From assembly GCA_017476665.1 (NCBI GenBank), contig JAFUZJ010000014.1:1-64000 (forward strand): a stretch of 64,000 bases of DNA, read 5' to 3'. Positions 9,112 to 19,160 of this stretch are shown here, piece by piece. This stretch comes from Lachnospiraceae bacterium. Its GTDB lineage: Bacteria > Bacillota > Clostridia > Lachnospirales > Lachnospiraceae. The position numbers and the translations under genes are program-made. The stretch's first letter is position 1; the number at the start of each line of letters is the position of its first letter. The notes below the pieces were generated by a model. That model was not told the origin of the DNA, searched no databases, and saw only the letters and a list, made by a program, of their open reading frames with translations.

Positions 9112-11553
9112 ATGATTGGTCACAAAATCCAAAAAGACAGACGAGGTCTATCCCTCATTGAGCTGGTCTGTGCACTTGCAATCCTGAGCATTATCACCGC
9201 TACAATTGGCGGAGCGATGGTGGTTGCAACACATTCCTACAGGCAGGGGACTGTGGAGTCTTCTCTGCAGCAGGAGGCACAGTTTACTGCGAACTTGATT
9301 GAGTCATTGATCGTTGATGCGACGAAGAGTGTCGTGGCGGAGCCCGGTATTACGGTTGACGAGACAACCCATACGGAGATTTTCCCGACGACCACAAAGC
9401 TGACGATTGAAAATGAGAACGATGTGAAGTATGTTATTCAGTATGATCCTTCCACACAGAAGATTACCTATACGGAATATCATGGGGAATCTGTTTTTGG
9501 TGAGGAAAATGAGTTATTAGCTGCCCATGTAAGCGATTTCAAAGTTGATGCAAGAAATTTTGCGGCACACCGCAATGTGCTTTTGAACATCACGATGAAA
9601 AACGAGGGCAGTGAATATGCGACATCGTATAATGTCACTTCCAGAAACAATCCGAATGGCGGAAATACAGGCCTTGTTGCGAAAGCTACGATTCATTGTG
9701 AGGATGCAATTGTGATGGAGCCCGGACAGACCTATATGATGGGTGTCAGCGTATCCGGTTCTACCAGTACTTATACGGCAGAATTTGTCGGCAATAACAG
9801 CACCGGTTCTACGGCGACGGTTGTGGCTGGTGGATTGGAACTGAAGCTGGGGACGGATGAGAGAGCAGGCGGTGTCAATGATCCGACTCATCAGCATAGT
9901 CCCGGATTTATGGTATTGCGCATCAAAGCAGGCACTTATGCGACAAAGGATGTCTATGTATATTTGAGATACGTGGATAATGTAAAAGGGAAAGAAATCA
10001 ATGGTAGTGGTGCTCCTTCTTCCACACCAATTACAGTGACATTGGATGACATTGGCTTTGCTAGTTCAGATGATCCAAATTTAGGAGTGGAAGAGTGTGT
10101 TAACGGATTCAACCTCTCTGCAAAAACTTATTTGAAATCCGATCAGGCAGAGTATGCATATGTAAATGCGAAAAATGTACGTTGGAAGCTGGCGACCGGT
10201 GCAGATGAATACATTTCTGTTAATTCGGATTGGGGTTCCATGCATGCCGATTCCATTTCCTTTACAATTACGCAGCAGTTGCCCAGCGGTACTTCCAGAT
10301 TATTTGAGATTTATGCACTTCATCCGAACGGAAGTGAGAAAGATGGTTCCAATTTTGACTATAAGACCAATAAGGATCAGGTTGCTTATGAGACAACAGA
10401 CAGTATTGTCGGTTATGTGACATATACTGTTCCCAGTACAAGTAAAGCAATCATGATGAGAGGCTGGGATAGCTTTTATCAGTATTTTGATGCATCATCC
10501 GGCTGCACTAGCGCTGCAGATTTTCTGAGAAAGCTGGATGCAGAGGGCAAAATCAGTTTGTCTTTGTCGGATCAGAGTTTAAAAACAGTTAAGACATTAT
10601 ACAGATTTAAGGCGAAGGATGATCCTGATGTTGACTTTTCGGAAGGCTATTATGACAATATGTGGTTTTCGTCTACTAAAACAATGGGTGGCGGTGTGTT
10701 GACGGGCAGCGCAGGATATGGTGAATTTGGTAAGTCTGACTTTTTACTTCCTGGAAGGTTCATGTATTTCATGAAGGGATATGATATTGAGGTCTGTACC
10801 GGTTTGCAGTACCAGGATGTGAATGGTGAGCTCAAGTGGTATCCTGATGAGCTGAATTCCTATGCAAATGTCGCATCTGCAGATAGGCTTACCAATTTTA
10901 CACCATCGGATATGATTGTCAGAACAGAAATGGCGCCGGTAAGTTTTGAATTTAAATCCGCAAAGCTTGCTGCATACAATGGGGGATACGGTGTAAGTTA
11001 TGACCATGAGCCTTGGTGGGAATGGGTTTCGGTTTCTTTTCCGGCACAAAACTTAGATATCAGCAGTTACACGGCAGCATCCGGCACTAAGGATGGACTG
11101 GGGAGTTCAACTTCTCCCATTCCAGTAAGTAAAATGAGAGGAGACTCATGGGTGTTTGAAGCGGAAGTCAAGGGTATGCCTGCATCTAATGCAACACCTA
11201 TAACATTTAATACTCATGAGAAAAATATTTCAGGGACAACAACCACACAGTATGGTACGTATTCCATGGTGTTTGATGAGTCATATGTGGAGGCTGTTGA
11301 CGATCCCAGTTTTACTACACAGTATGGGTTGATGCGGTGTTCGGCGCCTGATACAAACGTTGTTGTTGAAACCGCAACTGTTACAAATAATGTAGAGATC
11401 TGGTTTAACAATTGGAATAATGATCGGGATTTATTTACTGTAGGTAAGACATACAAGATAGTTCTCAATAAGTTTTATGGCAGAGGCTTTGAGAATTACA
11501 ATGTAGAAAACGAAGCTGGCGTTGGTGAGATTTATTTCAGAGTGGTTGATTAA
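9112..11553 (+). CDS. Very large minor prepilin, PilW/GspJ-like
   Basis: 813 residues, last gene of the pilus operon. Leader KDRRG|LSLIELVCALAILSII with Glu+5, then the helix and a segment (SYRQGTVESSLQQEAQFTANLIESLI) like the GspJ/PilW group. Typical members are 200-350 residues; here some 600 additional residues of Ser/Thr/Gly/Asn/Tyr-rich sequence follow, probably surface-exposed beta domains and a candidate adhesive tip. No LPxTG or other wall-anchor signal is seen at the C-terminus (ends ...GEIYFRVVD), consistent with incorporation into a pilus. No named domain recognised in the extension. Confidence 0.8.
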   Translation: MIGHKIQKDRRGLSLIELVCALAILSIITATIGGAMVVATHSYRQGTVESSLQQEAQFTANLIESLIVDATKSVVAEPGITVDETTHTEIFPTTTKLTIENENDVKYVIQYDPSTQKITYTEYHGESVFGEENELLAAHVSDFKVDARNFAAHRNVLLNITMKNEGSEYATSYNVTSRNNPNGGNTGLVAKATIHCEDAIVMEPGQTYMMGVSVSGSTSTYTAEFVGNNSTGSTATVVAGGLELKLGTDERAGGVNDPTHQHSPGFMVLRIKAGTYATKDVYVYLRYVDNVKGKEINGSGAPSSTPITVTLDDIGFASSDDPNLGVEECVNGFNLSAKTYLKSDQAEYAYVNAKNVRWKLATGADEYISVNSDWGSMHADSISFTITQQLPSGTSRLFEIYALHPNGSEKDGSNFDYKTNKDQVAYETTDSIVGYVTYTVPSTSKAIMMRGWDSFYQYFDASSGCTSAADFLRKLDAEGKISLSLSDQSLKTVKTLYRFKAKDDPDVDFSEGYYDNMWFSSTKTMGGGVLTGSAGYGEFGKSDFLLPGRFMYFMKGYDIEVCTGLQYQDVNGELKWYPDELNSYANVASADRLTNFTPSDMIVRTEMAPVSFEFKSAKLAAYNGGYGVSYDHEPWWEWVSVSFPAQNLDISSYTAASGTKDGLGSSTSPIPVSKMRGDSWVFEAEVKGMPASNATPITFNTHEKNISGTTTTQYGTYSMVFDESYVEAVDDPSFTTQYGLMRCSAPDTNVVVETATVTNNVEIWFNNWNNDRDLFTVGKTYKIVLNKFYGRGFENYNVENEAGVGEIYFRVVD

Positions 11554-11580
11554 GTTTCGTATCTAAAAGACAAATAATAA

Positions 11581-11633
11581 AAATATAATACAGGAATTTG
11601 TCTGAACAGACAGATTCCTGTATTATATTTTTA
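11581..11633 (+). terminator. Rho-independent terminator of the pilus operon
   Basis: 24-bp stem (11581-11604 with 11607-11630; one G.U wobble pair, otherwise perfect) with a 2-nt spacer. The stem begins with an A-run and ends in a T-run (TATTATATTTTT). It lies 28 bp after the stop of the last prepilin gene. It is also U-rich on the opposite strand, but no minus-strand gene needs it. Confidence 0.9.
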
Positions 11634-11672
11634 GGAATATGTAAAGTATGTATAAAAGTGGAGAATGTTGGT

Positions 11673-14297
11673 ATGGCAGCAAAGATACAGGGCAGTAAGG
11701 ACAAATATAAATTTAATATGATGATACAAAAGCACAGTGCAGGCTGCATGGCTTTTTTGTCATTCTTTCTTCCTGCCTGGATTTTGTTTTCGGCTTTTTA
11801 TATCAGTGCGGTTTTTCCCTTTGGGGATTCCACTTTCATGCGTTCTGATATGGCAGCGCAATATGTACCTTTTTTTGCCGAGTTCATGAGAAAACTGAGG
11901 AGCGGAGAGGGACTTTTTTACTCTTGGAATATTGGACTGGGAACAAATTTTTGGGCTTTATATGGGTATTATCTTGCAAGTCCGTTTTATTGGTTTGGAA
12001 TTCTGGTGCCGGAAGAATACTATGTTGAGTTTGTAAGTTATCTGGTTATTGGGAAAGTTTCTTTTTGTGGACTGACAGCATATGAATATCTGTATACAAG
12101 AGAGAAGAGATTATATGACAGATCCGAGAAAGGAAAGGGGACAGGAGGACGACCGGGAGAATCTGAGTTATGCCGTCAAGGCTTAGCGCTTTTCTTTTCG
12201 CTGGGATACTCTATGTCGGGATTTGTGGCTGCATATAATTGGAATGTGATGTGGTTAGACTGTGTTGCCTTGTTGCCTGTTGTGTTGATGGGATTGGAGC
12301 AGCTGGTGTTGGAAGATCGCCCTTTTTTGTATTGGCTGTCGCTTTCCGCATCTATTTTATTTAATTTCTATCTTTCTATTATGATTTGTATCTTTTTGGT
12401 TTTATATTTTGCGTGTCTATGCTGCGAGAGATGTAAGGGAACCATTATTAGGAATTTTATTGTATATTCTCTTTTAGCGGGTGGAGCTGCGGCAATATTG
12501 CTGGTTCCGGAGGCATGTGCACTCCTGCAATCTGATTATGCGATAGCTGAAGTTGGAGGAAGACCATCCTACTATTTCTCAATTTTAGATATGCTGGCCA
12601 GACACTGTATGATCGTAAAGACAGAATTAGGAAGACCGGACAGTTTTTGGCCCAATATTTATTGCGGCGTTTTTGTATTCTTGGGAATCCCCCTATATGC
12701 GGTCAACAATAAGATTGCAATGCGGAGACGGGCAGTCATTTTGATATTAGTCTTTTTCTTAATAATCAGTTTTAATACAGCAAAACTGGATTATTTCTGG
12801 CATGGTATGAATTATACGGATGGATTGCCTGCACGGGAGTCTTTTATTTATATCCTGTTGGTGTTGACCATATGTCATGAAGGCGTAATCCGTATGGATT
12901 TTAGCGACAGAGCACAGCAAAAGAAGATTTTGTACCTTTATCTTGCGGTGGTGTGCATGTTGCTGTTTTGGGAGAAATTTTCAACACAGAGAGATATTGT
13001 ACAGGGAGCGATATGGTTGTCATTGTTGTTTGTAACTGTTTATGCAGCGATGCTCTATCTCGCTGTCTCATTTTATAGCAGGGATATGCATAAGTTATTG
13101 CTGTTACTGTCGGTCCTTGCAATGTTGGTGGAAGTTCATATTAATATGCAGATGACCAGTGTGATCTGTGAGGACAGGGAAGATTACTTTATTAATATGG
13201 AAGCGTACCAGACGCTTTATGGAAGAATCAGGGAAACAGATCGGAATTTTTACCGATTGGAGATAAAGGAAGGGGATTATTCAAATAATGGTGCACGGAT
13301 TGGATATCCATCTGCATCGGTATATTCTTCTACAATGAATGCAAAGGTGAAGAATATGTACAGACAGCTGGGGATGAGGGGAAGCAGGATGTTCTATGCA
13401 TTGGAGGGAAGTACTGCTTTTACAGAGGCGCTTATGAATGTAAGATATCGACTAGGTGGTGCAGATACATATGAGGAAGAATGGTATACAGTGGTAGATA
13501 CGTGGACCGGAAATGACGGGGAAAGCAGTGTGCTCTATCAGTGCAATGCGTATTTGCCCTTTGGATATGTGGCTCCAAGCGGATGGAATTTGGAGGATAT
13601 AGGCGAAGAGAACGGGTTGGAAAGACAAAACCAACTGGTCAGGGATTTGGGGATAAGGGATCCTTTATTCGAACCTTGCCATACAGAATCAACAGGGGAA
13701 AAGAGTAGTCAGATCATCTGCGATAAAGACGGAATATATTATGGAGTGATACAGAATGATTCCGTCAGAGATGTATATGTATCCGGTGGGGCAATGTCTC
13801 AGGGAGCGATCTATCTAAAAAAAGGACTTGTGTTCAAGGTGGGTAATTTACACAAGGGACAGAGTGCAAATGTTACCATACAGTCGTTGACCAGTGACTC
13901 TGCGCTTCAGCTGAATGAAACTTGGATGAGAGGTTATCGATTGAACGGATCTGTGTTGGAAGAGGCATTTTCAATATTATCAAGGCAGCATTTGGAAAAT
14001 GTGACATATGACAGCACGCATATCAATGGGGACATTAGCTTGGATAGTGCCGGGCGCCTGATCTTAAGTGTACCTTATGAAAAAGGGTGGCAGATCAGGC
14101 TGAATGGTGAGCGTGTGGAACCTGCGACCTTTGGAGGGGCTTTGATCGCATTGGATTTGCAGCCCGGAACATATCATTTGGAGATGAAGTATGTGCCTTA
14201 TGGGTTTGAGATGGGGTTGGGAATCAGTATAGCCAGTTTAGTGATCGTGTTGGTGTTTTGGCGCCAACGACGTTGCAAGGAAAGAATAGCGTCCTAG
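11673..14297 (+). CDS. YfhO-family polytopic membrane protein (GT-C-type glycosyltransferase-like), copy 1
   Basis: 874 residues with about a dozen membrane helices in the first ~500 and a C-terminal extracellular-type domain ending in one more helix. The N-terminal hallmark is PFGDSTFMRSDMAAQYVPFF, the YfhO signature region with acidic residues in the first loop. B. subtilis YfhO has been linked to glycosylation of lipoteichoic acid, so a role in decorating a cell-envelope polymer with sugars is a reasonable inference; donor and acceptor cannot be read from sequence. ATG 11673 is preceded by GTGGAG and aligns with the start of the paralogue at 16430; an upstream TTG lies inside the terminator and was rejected. 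Codon use is visibly A/T-richer than in topA next door. Confidence 0.85.
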   Translation: MAAKIQGSKDKYKFNMMIQKHSAGCMAFLSFFLPAWILFSAFYISAVFPFGDSTFMRSDMAAQYVPFFAEFMRKLRSGEGLFYSWNIGLGTNFWALYGYYLASPFYWFGILVPEEYYVEFVSYLVIGKVSFCGLTAYEYLYTREKRLYDRSEKGKGTGGRPGESELCRQGLALFFSLGYSMSGFVAAYNWNVMWLDCVALLPVVLMGLEQLVLEDRPFLYWLSLSASILFNFYLSIMICIFLVLYFACLCCERCKGTIIRNFIVYSLLAGGAAAILLVPEACALLQSDYAIAEVGGRPSYYFSILDMLARHCMIVKTELGRPDSFWPNIYCGVFVFLGIPLYAVNNKIAMRRRAVILILVFFLIISFNTAKLDYFWHGMNYTDGLPARESFIYILLVLTICHEGVIRMDFSDRAQQKKILYLYLAVVCMLLFWEKFSTQRDIVQGAIWLSLLFVTVYAAMLYLAVSFYSRDMHKLLLLLSVLAMLVEVHINMQMTSVICEDREDYFINMEAYQTLYGRIRETDRNFYRLEIKEGDYSNNGARIGYPSASVYSSTMNAKVKNMYRQLGMRGSRMFYALEGSTAFTEALMNVRYRLGGADTYEEEWYTVVDTWTGNDGESSVLYQCNAYLPFGYVAPSGWNLEDIGEENGLERQNQLVRDLGIRDPLFEPCHTESTGEKSSQIICDKDGIYYGVIQNDSVRDVYVSGGAMSQGAIYLKKGLVFKVGNLHKGQSANVTIQSLTSDSALQLNETWMRGYRLNGSVLEEAFSILSRQHLENVTYDSTHINGDISLDSAGRLILSVPYEKGWQIRLNGERVEPATFGGALIALDLQPGTYHLEMKYVPYGFEMGLGISIASLVIVLVFWRQRRCKERIAS

Positions 14298-14321
14298 AAT
14301 TTTAAAAAATTCATAAAAACC

Positions 14322-14350
14322 TTGCGCCCTGCAAAATTTTGGTGTATAGT
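14322..14350 (+). promoter_or_regulatory. Candidate sigma-A promoter for topA
   Basis: -35 TTGCGC (14322-14327), 17-nt spacer, -10 TATAGT (14345-14350), 53 nt before the topA ATG. The -10 is good and the -35 weak (3/6). Confidence 0.5.
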
Positions 14351-14403
14351 GGTTCACGATTGCATAAACTTATTTCATCATACTGTTTTAGGAGTGAAGA
14401 GGA

Positions 14404-16461
14404 ATGGCAAAGTATCTTGTTATCGTGGAGTCACCGGCCAAGGTGAAGACTATCAAGAAGTTTCTGGGGGCTAATTATGAAGTTGTGGCGAGCAACGGTC
14501 ATGTGCGGGATATGCCGAAGAGCCAGTTGGGGATCGATGTGGAGCACGATTATGAGCCGAAATATATTACAATCCGTGGAAAAGGGGATATCCTTGCGAT
14601 GCTGCGCAAGGAGGTGAAGAAAGCCGAGAAGATCTATCTGGCGACTGACCCGGATCGGGAGGGAGAGGCAATCTCCTGGCATCTGTACCATGCTTTAAAG
14701 CTGGAGAATAAAAAGGTATATCGTATCACCTTCAACGAGATCACGAAAAACGCAGTGAAGGAGTCCCTGAAGAATGCCAGGGATATCAATATGCAGCTGG
14801 TGGATGCACAGCAGGCGAGACGTGTGCTGGATCGTATGGTGGGATATCGGATCTCCCCGCTCCTCTGGGCAAAGATCAAGCGTGGCTTGAGCGCGGGGCG
14901 TGTGCAGTCGGTTGCGCTGCGGATCATCTGTGACAGAGAAGATGAGATCAACGCCTTTATTCCGGAGGAGTATTGGAGTCTGGATGCAATCTTTAACGTG
15001 AAGGGAGAGAAAAAGCCCATCACGGCGAAATATTCCGGGAAAATAGCGAACAAGGCAGAAGCGGATGCCATCATGAAATCCCTGAAAGGTGCCACCTATC
15101 GGGTGACAGAAGTCAAGAAAGGGGAGCGCATGAAAAAGGCGCCATTACCCTTTACAACGTCCACCTTGCAGCAGGAAGCCAGCAAGGTGCTGAATTTTTC
15201 CACCCAGAAGACAATGCGGTTGGCGCAGCAGCTGTATGAAGGCGTGGAGATCAAGGGCGAGGGAACCATCGGTCTGATCACCTATCTGCGTACGGACTCT
15301 ACCCGTGTGTCGGAAGAAGCCCAGGTGATGGCTCATGATTTTATTGAAAAGAATTATGGTGCAGCTTATCAGGCGGAGGATATAAAGGAGAAAAAGAGCG
15401 CTCAGAAGATTCAGGACGCCCATGAGGCGATCCGTCCCACCGATCCTGCCAGAATCCCGGTGGCGATCAAGGAGCAGCTGCCCAGAGACCTGTTCCGGCT
15501 GTATCAGCTGATCTGGAAGCGCTTTGTGGCAAGCCGCATGAGTGCTGCGAAATATGAGACGACCTCCGTAAAGATCACGGCAGGGAAGCATCTGTTCACG
15601 TTGTCGGCCTCCAAGGTGGTGTTTGACGGATTTATGGCAGTTTATGTTCAGGAGGACGACAAGGAGGCGGAGAATAAGCTGAGCAATACTCTGACAAAGG
15701 AAAGCGAGCTTTCTTTTGTGGAGTTTGACGCAAAGCAGCATTTTACCCAGCCCCCCGCACATTATACGGAGGCAAGCCTGGTGCGCGCGCTGGAGGAACT
15801 GGGGATCGGCCGTCCGTCCACCTATGCGCCCACGATCACGACCATCATGGCTCGTCGCTATGTGGCCAAAGAGAATAAGAATCTTTATGTGACGGATCTG
15901 GGCGAAGTGGTCAATAATATGATGAAGGAAGCATTTCCTTCCATTGTAGATGTAAATTTCACCGCTAACATGGAGGCGCTGTTGGACGGCGTGGAAGCAG
16001 GGGATGTAAAGTGGAAGACCATCGTTTCCAATTTCTATCCCGATCTGGACGAGGCGGTGAAAGCTGCGGAGAAGGAACTGCCGGAGGTGGAGATCGCCGA
16101 TGAGGTCTCGGATGAAATCTGTGAAAACTGTGGCCGCAACATGGTGATCAAATACGGTCCGCACGGCAAATTCCTGGCCTGCCCGGGATTCCCGGAGTGC
16201 CGGAATACCAAGCCGTATTATGAGAAGATCGGCGTGGAATGCCCGAAGTGCGGAAAGGATCTGGTCATCAAGATGACCCGCAAGGGCAGACGGTATTTTG
16301 GCTGCATCGGTTATCCGGACTGCGATTTCATGGTATGGGATAAGCCGGTACAGGAGAAGTGCCCCGAGTGCGGCGGTATGATGGTGCAGAAGGGGAGTAA
16401 GTTAGTGTGCATGAACGGAGAATGCGGACATGTGGAACCAAAAGCAAAGCAGGAAGCATAG
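14404..16461 (+). CDS. topA: DNA topoisomerase I (type IA)
   Basis: Relaxes negative supercoils by transient single-strand cleavage through a 5'-phosphotyrosine link. 685 residues, close to the Bacillus enzyme. Toprim domain at the N-terminus with E9 (VIVESPAKV) and the DPDREGE motif (D82, D84, E86); catalytic Tyr294 in GLITYLRTDSTR; then three C-terminal four-cysteine zinc ribbons (about residues 571-680; CENCG..., CPKCG..., CPECGG...). Start ATG follows GGAGTGAAGAGGA. Its last 32 bp overlap the start of the second yfhO-like gene. In Bacillus topA also lies upstream of codY and the fla/che operon. Confidence 0.98.
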   Translation: MAKYLVIVESPAKVKTIKKFLGANYEVVASNGHVRDMPKSQLGIDVEHDYEPKYITIRGKGDILAMLRKEVKKAEKIYLATDPDREGEAISWHLYHALKLENKKVYRITFNEITKNAVKESLKNARDINMQLVDAQQARRVLDRMVGYRISPLLWAKIKRGLSAGRVQSVALRIICDREDEINAFIPEEYWSLDAIFNVKGEKKPITAKYSGKIANKAEADAIMKSLKGATYRVTEVKKGERMKKAPLPFTTSTLQQEASKVLNFSTQKTMRLAQQLYEGVEIKGEGTIGLITYLRTDSTRVSEEAQVMAHDFIEKNYGAAYQAEDIKEKKSAQKIQDAHEAIRPTDPARIPVAIKEQLPRDLFRLYQLIWKRFVASRMSAAKYETTSVKITAGKHLFTLSASKVVFDGFMAVYVQEDDKEAENKLSNTLTKESELSFVEFDAKQHFTQPPAHYTEASLVRALEELGIGRPSTYAPTITTIMARRYVAKENKNLYVTDLGEVVNNMMKEAFPSIVDVNFTANMEALLDGVEAGDVKWKTIVSNFYPDLDEAVKAAEKELPEVEIADEVSDEICENCGRNMVIKYGPHGKFLACPGFPECRNTKPYYEKIGVECPKCGKDLVIKMTRKGRRYFGCIGYPDCDFMVWDKPVQEKCPECGGMMVQKGSKLVCMNGECGHVEPKAKQEA

Positions 16462-19003
16462 AATTGAAGGCAAGTGGTTTGTAGAACATAGCGGCATCTG
16501 TATGGGGGCATTATCATTTTTGCTGCCTATATGGATCATGTTGGTTGCCTTTTATATCAGTGCAATTTTTCCGTTTGGGGATTCTACATTTATGCGCAGC
16601 GATATGTCTGCACAATATGTTCCTTTCTTTTCCGAATTTATGAGACTGCTCAAAGCAGGAAATGGAATCGGATATTCTTGGAATGTAGGGTTGGGAACAA
16701 ATTTTCTGGCATTGTACGGTTATTATCTGGCGAGTCCGTTCTATTGGCTGGGAGTGTTGGTGCCGGAGACATATTATATTGAATTTGTAAGCTATCTGGT
16801 GATATTGAAAATAGGATTTTGCGGTCTTACGGCATATCGGTATCTGTATACCAGACCGCAGAGAATGTGCCCGGAGGATCTTCGAAAAGATCGACAGGGA
16901 ATTTACTGGCAAGGAATTGCGCTCTTTTTTGCTCTGGGGTATGCGTTGTCCGGGTTCCTGGCGGCATATAGCTGGAATGTAATGTGGCTGGATTCAGTAG
17001 CTCTATTTCCACTTATCTTAATTGGACTCGAAAAACTGGTATTGGAAGGCAAGCCTTTTTTGTATTGCCTGACATTGGCAGCATCTATTCTGTTCAATTT
17101 CTATCTGTCTATTATGATCTGCATTTTTCTTGTGCTGTATTTCGGATACTTGTTTTTGGCAGAACGGAAGCGGAAAGCATTCAGAAATTTTGTCTTATTT
17201 TCATTGTTGGCCGGAGGGATCGCAGCAGTATTATTGATCCCTGAAGCCTGTGCGCTTTTGGAGAGTGATTTTGGAACAGCCGAATCCGCGGGGGAGACCA
17301 CGAGCTATTTCGCTGTTCTTGATGTGCTTTCCAGACATTGTGTGCTGGTCAAAGCAGAACAGGGATCTGTAGACAGCTTTTGGCCAAACATATATTGTGG
17401 TGTCTGTGTTTTTCTGCTTGTGCCATTATATGCGGTCAACGAGCGTATCCCCATGCGCAGACGGTTCGGAATGTTGGCTATGGCAGGATTTATGCTCGTG
17501 AGCTTTTGCACATCTTCGTTGGATTATATCTGGCATGGAATGAACTATCCAGACGGATTGCCCGCAAGACAATCGTTTATCTATATCCTGCTGTTGTTGG
17601 CGTTATGTCATGAGGGTATTGTCTTTTGGGATTTCCAAGACAAAAAGCAGTGTAGCAGAATTCTGCATGTATATTTATTTTCTGTTTTTATTATATTGTT
17701 TTTTGAAAAATTTGCGTATCACGAAAATTTAATGCCGGGGGCGGAATGGCTTACACTGTTATTTTTGACGATCTATGCATTGTTGCTCTATCTGGCATTC
17801 TCAAGACCGGACAGGGAAATCCGCAATGTCTTGCTGCTGTTGGCTGTCCTTACAATGACGGTGGAAGTACATATCAATACACAGGCGACAAGTGTGATCT
17901 GCGGAGACAGGGAAGATTATTTCCTGGACATGGAAGAGTATCAGAATCTTTATAACCGGATTTCAGAGAAGGATAAGGGATTTTATCGGTTGGAACTGCT
18001 GGGGGGGAATTATAGAAATGAGGGAAGCAGAATTGGGTTTCCGGCAGCGTCTGTTTTTTCTTCCACTATGAATTCGAAAGTGAAAAATATGTATACGCGG
18101 CTGGGGCTGCATGGGACGAAAGTAAATTATGCTTTTGACGGGAATACGGCATTCACGGGAGCTTTGTTAAACGTGAAATATATGTTACATAATACAGGTC
18201 AATATACCAACTCGCTGCATGAGATCGCAGACCAATATGATGAGAAACATTGGCTGTATCAAAACAATGTGGTGCTGCCGTTTGGATATGTGGCTTCAAT
18301 GGGATGGGATCTGGATCATGATGGCGGATTATCCGGCATTGAATTGCAGAACCGGTTGACATACGATCTGAATGTGCAGGGAAAGTTGTTTGAGCTCTGT
18401 GATACGGAGCCGGTGGAGGGTGGAGTGATAAAATTCACCGCACAAGAGGAAGGGATTTATTATGGAATTTTGTTAAATGAAAATATTGGGAATGTGGCTG
18501 TGTCAGGAGTAGATGCAAACCGGGAATGGGGATATATGAAAAAGGGCTTTGTTTTCGGTCTGGAGCATATGGACGCAGGGCAGAGTGCTTATATTACAGG
18601 CAAGTCTGAAGGAACACAGGCGGAGATTTCTGTTTTAGTATATCGGTTAAATGAAGATGTATTGACGCAGGCGATCTCTGCGTTGTCGGAGCAACATTTG
18701 GAGGATGTGCGTTATGACAATACGCATATCAGCGGCAGCCTGCATTTGGAGAAGGAAGGCCGCCTGATCCTAAGCATTCCCTATGAGAAAGGGTGGCATA
18801 TCCGGTTGAACGGTGAGCGGGTTGAGCCGGAGACGTTCGGCGGCGCTTTGATCGCACTGGATCTGCAGCCGGGAGAATATCAGTTGGAGATGAATTATGT
18901 TCCCTACGGACTCGGGGCAGGAATTTTGGTAAGTATCATCAGTGCATTGACAGTATTGTTCCTGGGAATCCGATGTAAGCGAAAGCAGACCCAACCAGTG
19001 TAA
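16430..19003 (+). CDS. YfhO-family polytopic membrane protein, copy 2
   Basis: 857 residues, closely related along its whole length to the protein at 11673 (shared PFGDSTFMRSDM, QYVPFF, FWPNIYCGV, WHGMNYPDGLPAR and PYEKGWHIRLNGERVEP blocks). About a dozen membrane helices, then an extracellular-type domain. ATG 16430 lies inside topA with GGAG 9 nt upstream, and its N-terminus lines up residue for residue with that of copy 1, which supports this start despite the 32-bp overlap. Function inferred as for copy 1 (envelope polymer glycosylation); the divergence may reflect a different substrate. Probably co-transcribed with topA. Confidence 0.85.
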   Translation: MWNQKQSRKHRIEGKWFVEHSGICMGALSFLLPIWIMLVAFYISAIFPFGDSTFMRSDMSAQYVPFFSEFMRLLKAGNGIGYSWNVGLGTNFLALYGYYLASPFYWLGVLVPETYYIEFVSYLVILKIGFCGLTAYRYLYTRPQRMCPEDLRKDRQGIYWQGIALFFALGYALSGFLAAYSWNVMWLDSVALFPLILIGLEKLVLEGKPFLYCLTLAASILFNFYLSIMICIFLVLYFGYLFLAERKRKAFRNFVLFSLLAGGIAAVLLIPEACALLESDFGTAESAGETTSYFAVLDVLSRHCVLVKAEQGSVDSFWPNIYCGVCVFLLVPLYAVNERIPMRRRFGMLAMAGFMLVSFCTSSLDYIWHGMNYPDGLPARQSFIYILLLLALCHEGIVFWDFQDKKQCSRILHVYLFSVFIILFFEKFAYHENLMPGAEWLTLLFLTIYALLLYLAFSRPDREIRNVLLLLAVLTMTVEVHINTQATSVICGDREDYFLDMEEYQNLYNRISEKDKGFYRLELLGGNYRNEGSRIGFPAASVFSSTMNSKVKNMYTRLGLHGTKVNYAFDGNTAFTGALLNVKYMLHNTGQYTNSLHEIADQYDEKHWLYQNNVVLPFGYVASMGWDLDHDGGLSGIELQNRLTYDLNVQGKLFELCDTEPVEGGVIKFTAQEEGIYYGILLNENIGNVAVSGVDANREWGYMKKGFVFGLEHMDAGQSAYITGKSEGTQAEISVLVYRLNEDVLTQAISALSEQHLEDVRYDNTHISGSLHLEKEGRLILSIPYEKGWHIRLNGERVEPETFGGALIALDLQPGEYQLEMNYVPYGLGAGILVSIISALTVLFLGIRCKRKQTQPV

Positions 19004-19012
19004 CCCGCAGGG

Positions 19013-19027
19013 TATTTTCAGAATTGT
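19013..19027 (+). promoter_or_regulatory. Weak CodY-box-like sequence upstream of codY
   Basis: TATTTTCAGAATTGT matches 11 of 15 positions of the CodY box AATTTTCWGAAAATT. It lies about 40 bp upstream of the codY -35 box. Boxes with this many mismatches occur by chance in A/T-rich DNA, so it is only a candidate autoregulatory site. Confidence 0.25.
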
Positions 19028-19068
19028 CAAACGAATTAACATAAAAAATAGAAATAAACTGTTTTTCC

Positions 19069-19097
19069 TTGAAATTTCTCTTGTCTTATGTTAAAAT
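19069..19097 (+). promoter_or_regulatory. Sigma-A promoter of codY
   Basis: -35 TTGAAA (19069-19074), 17-nt spacer, -10 TAAAAT (19092-19097); ATG 64 nt downstream. A short GAAAG/CTTTC hairpin lies in the leader. Confidence 0.65.
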
Positions 19098-19160
19098 ATA
19101 TCTGTATCTGGTGAAAGACTTTCTTTCGCTGAGGGGGGAACTCACGAACGGAGGGACAAT

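Noticed and set aside
15145-16164. Long open frame (339 codons) antisense to topA
   Set aside because: It is fully contained in the well-conserved topA frame, has no ribosome site or recognisable product, and its composition follows the complementary codons of topA.
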